61,204 nucleotides of DNA from Bondarzewia mesenterica (GCA_004802705.1 SGPL01000154.1:1-61204); one strand, 5' to 3'; shown: positions 12,258-25,700, counted from the first letter of the stretch. Notes: generated by a model from the letters alone, not told the origin. Numbers and translations: made by a program.

Positions 12258-13764
12258 ATGACCTGCATCACGTTCCATGTCGCGAGAAGAGCACAAGCCT
12301 CTTTGAACGCCGCCACGGTCTTGCGGGGCTTGGCCGTCTGGTGCACTCCCACCCTCTCCGCTGCCAAGTACCTCGCATTCCTCCTCCTAGTCGTCAACTC
12401 TCGCTCTTGGCCGCTCAACTGGCACGGTAGGTCACATCAACTTACCATCATTTCACTGCTGATGAGAAGAATGTCAGTTCGAACATTTCTACCCGTTCTG
12501 GACCTCCAGTTCCGCTTTTTTCTCTTCCGCCTTCGCTCTCTCGTCCACTCGTCCAAGAAGCGAGAGATCGAACAGCGAGACTGGCTCGAGCGCCTGTCAC
12601 CCATAGGAAACGATCCATTTGCCGTCACGACAACCTACCGGACATGGGCCGGTAATTATCACGTCCTGGAGTGCTCTACGACTTGAACTGATGTTGTAGA
12701 GTCCAGGCTTCGACGATTGCGACTATAATATACATCTCAGCAATTCATCCTATGCAAAGGTCAATCATCTCTTTCGACGCCACGAACCCGTGCTCATCCG
12801 CTGAAACATTTCCAGAGCCTCGACATCGTGCGCATGAAATGCGCATTGCAATATTTCCCCGCCTACCTGCGGACCGGCGGACGAATGCTACTAGGTGGTA
12901 CGTTATGTCTCCTGTCAAAGAAATTATGTGGCCGCCACCTGAGCACATTATAATTGCACCCGTTGACTGGGCTCGTAGTTCTAATCTGGGTGGTGGCCAC
13001 ATAGCCGCATGCGGTCTCCAAAGAAACGCACTGACCAGGATTTTGCATTCAGCGACGCATTATACGTACCTCCGCGAGATTCCCATGCTTTCGGCATACG
13101 AAGTCCGCGTAGGTGTCGCGAGCTGGGACAATAAATGGGTTAGACACAGCTCACTATCATCCATTATTGTGCCTCGTCTGATATCCCCGTCCAGCTGTAT
13201 CTCGTCGTCCGCTTCGTAACATTTCCGAATAGGAAAGACGAGAAACCACGCGACACCCAAGGCAAACCAGCCCCACCTCTAAGAGACGGGATCCCGCTCC
13301 CGGAACTTCACACCCCCGCAAGCGGCGTCACAACGCCCGTACCATCAGATGCCGCAGCTGCGCTGCGCGCGCTCACGCGCATGCCGACCGAGCCCGACGG
13401 TGCTGTGGTGAACTGCGTATCCATCAACGACATCGTGCTCAAGCACGGCCGCATCACTGTGCCACCCGCTCTCGCACTTGCGTGTGACGGCTTCTGCACG
13501 CCGCCACGCGAGGGCAAGGCACCTTACTCTGCCGCAAACCCCCCGCCGCATTGGCACCATGTGCGCGCCATCATTGACAGTGGTGGGCTTGGCGCCATGC
13601 GCGAGTTCATGAGCGGTGGGTGGAGGGACGTGCCTGAATCGGAGAGGTGGTGGGAGCACGCACTGGCTGGGCCAGTTGAGGAGAAGAGAGCGGCGAATTA
13701 TGCGCTGGTCGGCGGGGTTAGGAAGGGCATGCAGGGAGCCCAAGAAATCCTCACCATCGCATAA
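12258..13764 (+). CDS. THEM6-like hotdog-fold thioesterase-family protein
   Basis: Belongs to the thioesterase-like (THEM6/4HBT-type) group common in fungi; substrates are not known. From MTCITFHVARRAQASLNAA the N-terminus carries a hydrophobic segment (KYLAFLLLVVNSRSWPL), then VRTFLPVLDLQFRFFLFRLR after an intron (12427-12478). The family signature SPGFDDCDYNIHLSNSSYAK follows at about 12700. After an intron starting at about 12757 comes SLDIVRMKCALQYFPAYL. THYTYLREIPMLSAYEV is at about 13055, and a Pro-rich tail ends at 13764. Other introns: about 12895-13052, which holds an inverted repeat, and about 13138-13193. The junction before SPGFDD (about 12650-12702) does not resolve cleanly: the best GT donor leaves the frame off by one, so an odd splice site or an indel is there. 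The start codon is a guess; the membrane-anchored N-terminus suggests a membrane-bound enzyme. Confidence 0.72.
12925..13003. repeat. Inverted repeat inside a thioesterase intron
   Basis: Arms TATGTGGCCGCCACC (12925-12939) and GGTGGTGGCCACATA (12989-13003) pair over 15 bp with one mismatch around a 49-nt loop. The host intron is about 160 nt, roughly three times the local norm. No clear target-site duplication flanks it. Confidence 0.8.
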
Positions 13765-14582
13765 AGGAAGTGGCATTGTAATTGTAAATGGAATCCCGCG
13801 TCTTTGTGTCTTATACAATTATTTGTTTTCATAGTAGGACTGCCTGTGATAGATTCTTAGAGAGCCCAATCGGTTGATATCTGTTAATTAGCGTGGATGT
13901 CTCTGACATCCAACAACAATAATTCCTCCATCGGAGTCCATCCTAATCCGTTATGAATTCTTGTAGTCTTGACGTGCAGTGATAGTTCCGCTCTCTTCTG
14001 TAGACATCCTCTCAAAAGTTGCGACAACGAGTATGCAGAATAAACTGGCAAATCGACGACAATTGAAAATGCTTACCTGTCTCCATGATCGTTACTCTTC
14101 GTCGAGTCGCCATTGACGCTCAGCTCCGAATTAGCACGCCATCCTTGCGCGTTGTCGAATGATGGATAATGCACTATGCGAACCCTGAAAACCCCCTTAG
14201 GATGCAATTTGGCATCATCGGCGTCGGCGAGCCCGGCCGTTATTTAAACCTACTAAAATTGACATGCCAAATTGCGGCAATCGCTCGAATGATGGACGTC
14301 CACGGCAGCACTGGGTGATATTTGGGAACACTGTAAATCCTCATCATGGCCAAACCTTTCCAGTGAATAGCATAATCGAAACTAGTATATTGGTCGGAGA
14401 CCGATTGTAAACAGAGTATTTCCTAATTGAGAAGCTCGAGTGTACCACCCTGAAAGGGAGAGATCAGCCATTTTTACAGGAATGGATACGCGCCGCGCAA
14501 AACCAAAACCAAGAGAAGAGTCATACTTATCAACATAATCTCAAATACCCATATCATAGGCAATGATAGAGCTCTTGTCCAT
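13765..14582. other. Convergent intergenic region, no gene recognised
   Basis: About 0.8 kb between the 3' ends of the thioesterase (plus) and the 2OG oxygenase (minus). I see AT-rich sequence and no convincing frame. Confidence 0.4.
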
Positions 14583-17500
14583 TCAAACAGTCGAATCCTC
14601 CTGCTTTAGCTTTTTATGCTCGCGTTCTTCACGCACAGGCATCCTGACATCCGACGGACGCTTTTGCCCTGCGGAATGCGGCCCAAGAGATGCTGATTTG
14701 AACTTTGTCAGGGCTGAGGCTGATGAGGTATGGCACTCGTCAACTGGCAGTGCATCAGCTGCAGCATCCATCGTTGGATGGCCGACCTCGTGCTCCAGGT
14801 TCTCCTCTTTCGCGATTTCTAGTTCGCGCGCGCTATTCATCGGCACCTCTACACCAGAAAGACGCGTCTGTCCAGCAGAGGCTGAGGCGGGAACATGCGG
14901 GCGTACAACGGGTGGAACTGCGGCGACGGTACCAGTGATCGCCGTGTACAGACTGTCAAACACAGGCCCCAGGATCTGACGCTGTTTCGCCTCATCTCCG
15001 AGGGCCCTGAGCAGCTCCTGTCCCTTCACTCGATTCTGAGCCCAGACCACCAACGCCATCATGCTGGCAGGCTTTCTCACCTGTCGAACATGCATCAGGA
15101 TTGTCACCAGAATGACAGGATAGTAGAGGAGGATTGGGTAGCTACCTGCAGAGTATGCGGACTACCGTATTTAAACGTTCCCCACGTAACGCCCCATGCC
15201 CGTGACTGCTTGAGCTGGCGCTCCAAGTGCGTGCGGATGCTCTGCACTTTACGAAACGAAACTTCCTGCAAATCGCTCAGGAAGAACTGCCTCAGAAGCG
15301 CACACTCAGCGCATCCGCATCCAATCTCCCTAAGCTGCTGCGCCGGGACTGACTCCCCCGGCTTCTCCCCCAGCACTGTTTGCACGAAGCCCATGACAAT
15401 CGCCGCGCAGAATCCCGCCCATGGTGCATCTGTAATATCAATGTTGCGCGTGCGAAGAAAATCCCGCAATTGTGGCACGAGTGGAGTTAGGATAGTGGAG
15501 AAATGTTTCGCGACATCAATGCCGTCGGGTGGATCCAAAAGGTTTTTGCAAAGAATTTACATTTGCTCCTCGCTCCGACTTCGAAGCAGAACTGAAAGAG
15601 CTCGAGGACTCTGGTCGAGGGTGTTGACCAAGGATATGAGCTTGAATATGAGTTCACGGATTGTTGGGGTAATGTCTTCACAAAGTTTGTGATGACGACC
15701 TTGACGCAGGCGTGAATGATTGCGTTGAAGGTTTTGCCTGCGCTATGGTCCTCCTCCGGCGGTTTGAGATACTAATAAGCTGACGAGACAAGCTCTCGCA
15801 GAAGTTGCCCCTTTCCCAACCATGTATATCGCTCAGGTGTCAACCTGACAAGCACAATAATTTAATGATATCCCGCACGAAGGAACAGGAGACATACTTG
15901 TCTGATAAGATCTGTATACCACCACACCGGTGCAACGACAGCATGAGCACTTTCAAGTGCTCTGGAGTTGAAGGGGGATGCAAAACCTTCCTCAGCAGGT
16001 TAGCGGCGGGTAGCGGATTCTGAAAAGCATCAAGCAACATATCCGCAGCCGTTGAGAAGAAGTTCGTGAACGTCGCTGAGAATGCATCCGGCCCAGGGTT
16101 CGAGGCAAGGTATTCGTCGAGCTTCGTGGCCAGCAGAAAGTAGTACCTCCAAGGCGGAAGCGTCCGTCCAGGACTTTCAATTGTTGAAGCGCCCTTCAAC
16201 TTGCTGAGGACTTCTGCGCACAAAGGGACAGCACTTGTAGTAATACACAACTTGACGAGGTCCATGATAGGGTCGACATCTGGATGGTCTTCCGTCGACG
16301 ATGAATAGGCATACAGTTTGATTGTTTTTGTCGGGAAGAGGGGGATTTGTGTTATGGCATTAGCAATGCATTGGGAAACCACCTCGACAATTATTCCCGG
16401 AGATGATTGAGGGATGATGTCCTTTTCTTGGTGCAGTTGTGTCAGGAAAGGGATCCAGAACTCCCTTCCTAACGATTGAGCATGAAGCTGTGGCATAATT
16501 CTAGATTCAATCAGGTGAGAAACGATCCGTATCGAGATGTTGAATTCTGCTCACATATTCTGCAGATAGTCGCCTCCGCGGTCTCTAGCCACTTTCATTA
16601 TCCATTCAATTTCACGATGATTGACCATTTTGAGCGACTGCAGAACAATAGCCTCTTGCGTCTGGCACCATTTTCCAAGGTCTACATTACCTTCGTCATT
16701 CGCAACTTCCATGAGCCTCTCTACCAGACCTCGTCGACGTAAATTTGATCCATCGTTTCGTATAACGTCGGTGCAGCTTGTCATGATGTCAAGGTCAGTT
16801 TTCAAATGGGCCATTCATTGAGGAAGATTCTCACAACTCCTTCAAGGCTTCCCAACCGAAAGCTTGATACGCCGAGACAAATCCTTCAATCCCCATCAAG
16901 TCAATGTTTTCATCCACTCTAGCCACTTTCACGACCTTCAACAATATTTGCGCATCGTTCCAGCGATCGGCCGCCTCTCTGACAGCCCCAATCACGGCCT
17001 TTAACACGTCATCCGTCGCTTTGGGACGTCGGGCGCAAGTCTTCATAAGCTTGTCCACGAGCTTGCTTTCCCTCCTAGTCGGCGCAAGTGACAGGGTCGT
17101 CTTCAACGCATTGCATGCGTACTCTTGCACGTCTCCTACGTTGACCTTCAGATCGTGAACCTTGGGCCAGATCAACAGCACAACACGCTTGTAGGCTGTG
17201 GACGAGATCAGTGTAACTGCGCACTAGAGAAATAATTATAGAAACGTACCATGGGTCACAAGGCGGATCTGTGAATACTGTCCTCAGTATTGGGACACCA
17301 GGGTGGAAAAGTCAAATTCACACTGCGTTCAATCTTTTCGGACTCTTTCGTATCCGGCCCACCCTTTCTCCATGAACCGTTCACAAGATCCTGTGCCTGG
17401 AAGTCCAGATCTGGAATCTGAACCGGCATGCCGTCCAAATCCACGATGCGCTCAACGTCCAGTTCATCCTGATCTTCTTCCATGGACAGATCACCTGAGT

Positions 17501-18988
17501 CATCTGAATCCGAGTCGTAGCTGCCGTAGCCGCCATAGCCGCCAAACCCCCGAAAATCGTACATGCCAAAAAGTGAGAAAGGATCGAGACGGCGGCGCCC
17601 CCGCTCGATGGACCCAAGTACAGAGATGGTGACGCTTGCAAAGTACAGGCAAAAATGAAGCTCGCGTGCGATTGGGACGAGGTGGGAGAGCAGGCGCGCG
17701 TCTGCGCCTCTGAGGCCTTTCACTCCGACGTTGAGCGAGTCTGTGTCGCGGTGCTCCAGCAAACACGGTATAACTTGGGGCCTGCTCCAACGGTCATGGA
17801 TCTGTTTCCACGAGATCAATACATGGCGGAGTCTGCTCTTCGGGCCTTGCAGCTCCGGAAGCATCGGGCGTTGGCCGGGGCGAGGTTTGGACTGGAGGAG
17901 GTTGTAGGTGAGTGCAAGACGGTAGCCAGATTGAACGGGCGCGGATTTGTGCTTGATGCCGATGTAGGAAGCTAGGACGGATGTCGAGAATGCGCTGACT
18001 TCGGCAAAATCCGCCGTTTTTGTCTGACCAGCGTGGATGAGTTGAGTTTCCCCCCCGTGAAACGAGATGGGAGAACGATGAGAAGCGTTCCAAACTTGCT
18101 ATCAGATGTGCGGGCACTATAATTGTGTAAATCAAACAGAATACACAGACTCCAAGGAAAGACTCACTCCTTTGAAGTTGTTGCTCTGGCAGTGTATATA
18201 AGCAGATAGACATTTTTTATCCCGATAACGAGACTCACTTTACTCCAACCTCGTGTATCGAAAGCTTTGTAAGTTTGATATCAATTGCCGCGACATTGTT
18301 CGCACCGAGGGCGTTGCAAACAGTAGGGACGAGTTTTGACTTGAGCCAGCTATTCCACGCAGGATTGTCAAACTGGATCTAGTAGCGACGAGTGTCAGTA
18401 ATGAACGTATAAAAAGCATGCATATGTTACTTTTTCTGGGCGCATCTCCCAGACTCCGGGACTACGGTTGTGCGATACGACGTTGTCTTGCCCGCACATA
18501 GATATCAAGGAGCGAGCCTCACGTTGGTTCAATGGCAAGCCGATGGAACCCAATCCTGCAACGTTTAAACAGGGATTTGGGGCATCGGTCGTGGCGAACG
18601 TTTGCGAGTGTGCAAAAGTAACATCATACTCAAAGCCCTTTTTTAGAATACGTTCGAAGTCAGCCTATGTACAGAATAGATAACAGATGGCGAGATGTCA
18701 GCTTGCTTGCATGTTTGGTAGACGGATGTACGAAGCACATACTACAATGTTACTCGAAGGATTGGCCAACCGCTTCTCATCTTCTTTCTCATCTTCGTTT
18801 TCGCTCGGCCAAAGAAAATCAGTGTCCTGGTGTATGTCAATCGCCTCAGCTCCTTCGCTCCTTGTTGTTGCCCCGTCTGCAGCTCCCCTTCGGTCAATGC
18901 GATCTGGGCCGTCGACGTTGGCCCGGGCTACTCTTTCACTTGGACCGGATTCTGGATTGCCTTCGATTTTGGGCTTCTGTTCGTCCAT
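14583..18988 (-). CDS. Large 2OG-Fe(II) oxygenase family protein (possible frameshift)
   Basis: Resembles large agaricomycete proteins with an N-terminal 2-oxoglutarate/Fe(II) dioxygenase (prolyl-4-hydroxylase-type) domain and a long helical C-terminal region of unknown role. It starts MDEQKPKIEGNPES at 18988. Then come an acidic linker, FERILKKGFEYDVTFAHSQ, a zone with IQFDNPAWNSWLKSKLVPT (about 18370), and FGTLLIVLPSRFTGG (about 18070). The distal histidine and 2OG-binding arginine are in KHKSAPVQSGYRLALTYNL (about 17930). A Gly/Tyr/Asp-rich low-complexity stretch lies near 17500-17560. The C-terminal part has a GCGCAEC cysteine cluster (about 15320) and a charged tail. I cannot place the proximal HxD motif cleanly; the exon around 18110-18190 does not splice in frame. 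A C7 run at 18050-18056 also breaks the frame where eight are needed. Either assembly errors or a dying gene. Confidence 0.68.
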
Positions 18989-19764
18989 CGCAATAAAAAA
19001 GCGTGCCAGTCGGAATTCAGAGGAATACAGTGATTGGCGAAAAGAGGAAAAGAAGATACAGGGCGACAACAGTGATCCTGGAGCAAGAGATCCCGGGAAC
19101 GACGCGTCTGAAGTCGGGACGCGTACGGCAGACGCGTCCTGTCACAACCTGTCACAACTGAAAGCTATCCTCCAACACATGCGCTGTAAGTACTATGACT
19201 ATGAGTAGCTATGAGTCACGTTTGCGCGTACGGCGGCGGCCAGCAGTTCTGTTAGCAGCTAGCTTCAATTCGCGGACCATTTCTTATTTAGTATTCATTC
19301 ACTTCGGAGCCGCGGTTCATCAGTCAAACATCGAGGTACGAATTGCCTTTCTTCTGACAGGGCCTGAATACTTGCTAAAGTTTTGTGGGCACTGGGCAGT
19401 CAATACAGACCACGTATCAACGTCGGATACAGAATTAGGATCGCAAGTGAATTCAGCTCATATTTCCAGCAAAACACATATACGTTTTACATCAAGGCTC
19501 TCGTGGTTCCTGGTCAAAGATCGTGTCGTAAAGGGTGCAAAAACCAAGTGGGAAAATATTGAATAGGAGTAAGTGGGAATTTGAAGCACGCTATGGGTAC
19601 AGCACTAAAACATTCCAGGAAGGGTGTACTTATCTAGTCCTCGTTGCGACCTGCACCCCGTGAAGATCCAGGCTGCTGCATGGAATGTGAGCCTACATGA
19701 ACGCATTGCAGCAATGTAAGCTATGCACACCAATCTTTCCACCGGCCTGAATCCATGCCCAGTT
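18989..19764. other. Intergenic between oxygenase start and DUF3638 gene end
   Basis: About 0.8 kb. It should hold the oxygenase promoter on one side and the 3' UTR of the giant gene on the other. No supported frame. Confidence 0.4.
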
Positions 19765-22700
19765 TCAGAGATCGTGAGCCACGAAATCCTCCTCCGTCAA
19801 CAACCGTGCGTGTAAGATCTTTCCCAAGTGCGTGGTCAGATAGCTCATGCCCTTCCTTCTCAGCCCGATCAACGCCTTCAACGGGCCCACGGGGCTCTTG
19901 TCAAAATGGCAGACAGCTTGTCCTCCGACTGGTCGGTCTTCCGGCTTGATGAACCCGTCGCTCTGAATCCGTGATTGACCGGTGTCGCTACTGTCCTTGA
20001 GCATCTTCGTGTATAGACCCAGAAACGCGCACAGTTCATTGTAGGTCTGGTAGTCATCTAGATACAGTTGTCCGGCCCAAAGATTGAGCTGTGACTGAAG
20101 GAGCCGGGGTGGTGGTGCCCATCCGGACGACGGTAATGGGGGTATGGAGTAAAACTGTAGATCGGAGAAGGATTCCATGGCTTGTATGACGCGTGGAGTA
20201 TAGCTATGCAAGTACACTGCCTGGCTCTTTCGAATTTCAGGAAGGAGGGCATTCGCTTCGAAAGGACTAATAGCGACGAGAACGATGGCGCCCCTCCTGG
20301 AGCTTGACAAAATCCAGTTGACAGGGCGCAGATAGTCTGTCAGCGAGGAAGATGCAGTTGGAGTAATCGTGGTCATAAAGTCTGCAGTGGCAAGCAAGGA
20401 TGGTGACCAGGCTTGGGAAGCCCGGCTTTTCTCGTCACGTAGAGGCTGGAAAAGAGAGAGAAACTGCAAGGAACCACGAGGGACATCGCCCGTCCGCACA
20501 AAGTTACGAACATCGACATGCAAATTATGTGATGCGGGAATTGCCTTTGGAGGTCTCTCCACTTGACGTTCCCGTTCTATCTCATGACTGACCTCTCGCT
20601 CCTGCTCTTCTTCCGTCTTCATGTCCGATAAAACCTTCACGCCTAGCAAATCTAAGCGCTCGCGCAAGGCAGGAACTTCCAAAGCTTTATGATACTCGCG
20701 GGAGGAGCCTGACGAAAACGATGGCGCATACATCTCTTCCAAGGTACGAGCCTCTGGTTGCAGCCAGCCGCGCTCTAGTAATTTGACGCCACCTTCACTG
20801 GAGCCCAAATGATCGATGTAGGCGCGTCTCCGTCTATCATAGTCTAGTCCTTGTTGAGCCCAATGTGGGGCGTGACGCTCAATGTCCGCGCAGGTCTCGA
20901 GCATAGCCCATCGCAGAATGTCCAGAGTGTTGACCTGATCAACTGATCCCAAGCTTGCAGCTGCGCGTATGCGCCTGTCCACTTCCAAAGGTGCACAAAA
21001 CATGACAGATTGACCGTTTCCTAGCTTCCGCATGCGCATGCAGCCTGACACTGACAGTCAGTATCTGGAAAAACAAGACAAGAAAACAAATGACCTTGGA
21101 GCAGTCGATCTTTTGTCACCTTGGGGCCCAAAGTCACAGCAGCGCGAGCGTGGCGAGGTAATTGTAGGTCGGTACCTCTCGTGTGAGCATCGTCGAGGTA
21201 TACAACACACTTCTCAAGCTGTTGATTATAGGGAGAGGAGAAGAAAGGCTCGACTATTCCGTCCCGAGTCAGGACGGAAAGATCATACTTTTCGCTGAAG
21301 AAAATAGCGGCAGACACGTCCTCCTTGAGGGAGAGCCAGCATCTCACCAATTCTTCATTTTCCATGTCTAGCATCTGCGCTCCGACGTCCAGTAATACAC
21401 GTATATCCGAATCCTGTTGCTCGAGGAGGCTCAAGAACTTCGCCGTGGAGCAAGGTTCGTCATTTGTGCTTTGAGTACATATGTAATGATTGTTCTCTGG
21501 CTGTAGGAGATACATTAGCACCAGGGCGTTCGTTCGGAGTTGCCGCACAGGATCACGCTGGGAAATTGAAGTAGGCAGCAGGTAGCGGTTGTCATTCGTC
21601 CCACTAAACCCAGTCGTGGTATGGTCCTTTTTCTCCGCGAGATCCCATCCAGACGTGGCCAGTTTGTGAGGGAACTCTTTGGCTGCTTTTGGAAACACGA
21701 CGTGAGACAGAAAAAAGTCGACGACAGTCTGATTTCGGGAGAAGAGAGGGATCAGGTGACATTCGACTTGTTTGTGATCTTCAATGTTGACCCCAATAAG
21801 CTGGCAGAATTCTGGAGGAATTTCTTCACTTCGGCGGATCCATTGATTGTATTCAAGAGCTGGGTTGTCGAGCTTAAAGAGGGCTTCGAAGCACTGAAGC
21901 AATTGGTTCTTCGTCAGGCCACCATAGTAATAGCTCAGGCATGTCAGTGAGATTGCGACATCTGGATGGCCAAATTCTGCTCGCACAGATGGAACGTCCT
22001 ACAAAGCATCCGCATAAAAACCATTGCAAAATTTCGTCAAATTCAGGATGGCCGCACCTTTGCACGATACGGTACAGCCAAAAGCGATCGGCTGGGATCA
22101 AGTCCGTAGTCAACACGCCAGCGTCGCTCCTTCAAAACGTAGACAAGGATGCCAATTCCCTCAGCCAGCAGACCGCGAAGCAGGAGCAGACCTTTCCAGA
22201 GTCCGGTCCCCCTGCAGTGCGTTTTCACGAGAGAAGAGACATCACCAGATATGCTCTTTTCAGTCATGAATTGGCGAGCAGCTGCAAGAACTTCCGGAGG
22301 TAAAAGAGCAAATGTAAGATTGGATAGAGAGCCCTCCAGAACATCGTCTGCTATCCTTGTGATCACGGCTTTGGCGACGCCGCCATCCAAAAAACGTACG
22401 GTAGGGAAGGCGCTCATAGTGTCCTCGTCCCCTGCGAATTCTAGCTCATCGGGAAACAGTTGCCGTACACTCGCGGCGTGTTTTCTGACCAATGAAAAGA
22501 CCTGCTGTATGGTTGTCCAACGATCCGGGTGATCTTCGAGGGACCTTTGTTCTCCAATCGTGTAGACGAGCTGATACCGGACATGGAGGATCTCGTCGCT
22601 TTCGTCCAGGATATCACACGATGTCTTTGTCAACCAGTCTTGAGATCGGTGCAAACTCTTCGCAATTACCTGCTCTTGGGAAGTCGTTGAAGACAGCAAC

Positions 22701-25700
22701 CGATGGATCCCCATCAGCTTGAAAGACAGCATATGTTCTGGTTGAACAACCCAGATGCCGCCCTCACGAAGGCATTGCTCATATAAGTTCTGGATAAGCT
22801 CCACCTCTTGCGCTGTGTGAATTGAAACAGTGCGGGAAAACGGCAAGTAAAAGATGCGCCGATTGGCCAGGCCGCAGAGACGCCCAACGAGCAACTGGAA
22901 CATTTGGTTTGATAGAGACTTCAGGACCACGACTCTGACCAGCGATGTGCCATCTGCTAGAGCTGCAGAGACTAATGGAACAATGACCGACGACTTCCCT
23001 TCGCCCATGTTGAGTTGGAGCGCCGTATTCTCCCCCGAGGACGGAGCAATCATTTCGTGGGCCACACGAACTTGGATAGAGCGCGCAAAGAAATCGCCCT
23101 CGATCTACGGGTTACATGCTTCCATCAACGTCAACTTGAAAATCGAGGAACGGTGCATATTACCTGTATGAGGAGCCAGTCGGGATAGCGTATGGCGTCC
23201 TCTCGATTGAACGATGTGTTCTCCAATTCCTTCAGTAATTCCTCCTTTTTTTCACGGAGGGCAAGACCAATGAGCCGTTGAGAGCGTTGATATTCCATGA
23301 AGCCTTGAGCGTAGGTAGTCAAACTCTCTTGCCATCGCCGGGGTAGTAACTTTCTGTGGGCGAGTGCCAACTGGCCGAGCATCAAACGCGGCGTAACACG
23401 GGGCCAGAGACCAGCAGTCGCGAGCACTTTCTCGCATGTGGTCCGTGGTAATAACGAGCGTTCAATCTCGACGAAGACTTCCCGCGCATGTTTGAAGGAC
23501 TGATCACGATTGGCGTAAAGGTTCTCGTTGGACGGGATTTCCTCGAGAATGGCGGAAGGCATCTGATCAGCCAGCTCCCTGCGGCTGGAATCCAGGTCTT
23601 CCCCATATCGTGAGCGGAAAGGATGGGTGGCATCATTTCGAAACTCATAAAGGAGATCCTTCAGAGGACTGGTATCTCGCAGTGCACCGACCTTTCCGGG
23701 TTCCCCAGGATCCCCATAGAACTGCGTAGTGGGCTGATCAACACGGGGAGTGCGGCCGATGAGATCATTCAGGCTGACTGACGGCTTCTTAGAACTGTAG
23801 ACATAGCAGCAAGGACTAGATGCATATCGCATCCCTAGAGAGGGTATTATTACTAGACATTCATGAAGAACGCCCCCCACCTGCCGAATGTGATCACGGA
23901 GCTGTGTATTGGCAAAGCAAGTCCGAAAATACTCTCTGATTTGCGTAATGCATACAGAGACTTCGAACCATGTTGAGCTAATCAACGGTGAGCGAAGGTC
24001 GGCGCAAGGCCACTGCGCCAATAATTGATCCGTAAGATCTTCGACTTCAGGCTCGCCATTTTCCTTGTAGTATTGGCGCTGCCGTTGTTCGAAGGCTTGA
24101 TTCGTTTCATGAATATCCTTGGTCAGACTCCCTGCTGGAGTCGATTGGAGAGGATAAGCAGCCGAAGCAATCATTGTCCGTACTCTATGTCTGGTGGGAT
24201 CGAACCCTTCAGAGACATCATATGATGACCAGGAAGGCGAATTAAGAAGGCGGAATCTGGGATTCGTCGCGAAGGCCAGCAACACGGGGGCGAGATCTTG
24301 AAGGTGGGGACTGCCAAAACGTCATCGCCGAAAGACTGAATGCCAACTGATATCTTCTGACAGAGAACGGATCAGTGTTACTGCGACATAAGTCATATGC
24401 AGCAATCCAGTCCCGTGAGAGGGTAGGGTTTAACCAGTATCTGTTGTAGGAAAGAGACGTTTCTTCGGCCGGCCCTACTTTGCCCCACGAGATGATTGTT
24501 TGAAGCAGATCATGTGGTGAGCACCTGAGCGAAACCCGATCGAGCTGCGTCAAACGAGACATTTCGGAAACGGCATATTCCTCTTCCATACCGTGCTCCG
24601 CAGTCAGGATGTCTCTGGAATGATACTCGAAGTCTCCATTCATGGCCAAGACTGAACATCGACCCGTAATATCGTTAGGATAATAGACAGAGTTCCTCCT
24701 TGCAGCACGTTCTAGCAGAATTTCGTCATGGTTGGAAGTAGAGAAATCAGTACTGTGCTCATAGAATATTTCGAGATTTGTTGCATATTCGAAGATAGAT
24801 CTGGCAGACAGGTAGAAACCATGGTGCTGAGACAGTGGTGAAAGATCGGACCAGCCCGCGTTTTGCATCGCCTTCAAGTGAGCCGGGTAGAATGTCCGAG
24901 TGGGTGTAAGAGAAGCAATTTTGTGAAGAAGCTGTGTGTCTACAGGATCAAGCCGTTGAAACGAGAACGAGCCAGCAGCGTAGAGCTCATGCAGTGCTTC
25001 CTCGGTGCCGCTGCGTCCCACCAACGGGTCGGACAGGCAGTGACTTGTGACCGCGTGAAGATAGACCTTGTACAACTTGCTCGTCAAGCCGACATTGCTC
25101 ACAAGAAACCCGAGGTCCGTGTCGATCTTGTAGTCATGGTACAAGACTCGGCGCTCATCTCCTGTATCAATGTCGACGAGCACATGGTACCCACGCGAAG
25201 CAAAACGTATGCTACCATGAGGTATAAGAACTCGGCGCGATCGAGGAAGCTCCATGGCGGCACTATCCTCAGCCCTAAGGATGAGTTGGCTACGGAGCCC
25301 GAACATCGTTCCGGAGGACTGGTTATTGTCGATCACCATTCCGGGCATATTTTTTGATTCAAGGTCCATGCTGCTATTGAGAAAGAATGAGAGCCTGAAG
25401 CGAGGGAGGTCAACCAACAGGTCCGAGCTCGCTGCACTTGTGACCGTTAGATACTCCGGAGATTCTAAGGCCTTCAATCGATTGGAAACCATTTTGAACG
25501 TGGTGCTATGGACATCGATGAGGGACCCAGAGGAGCGGGAGCGGCCGTGGACCATCATTACAGGCTCATGCATAGAGCTGGAGAATGTGAGACGCCAGTA
25601 GTTGTCGCTCGACTCCCACAGAGAATCAAGAGGGCGAAATTCAAGTTCACCGGTATTCACGTCAAGCCAGTGAGCGTAGTCGCTGACGAAAAATGCTGGA

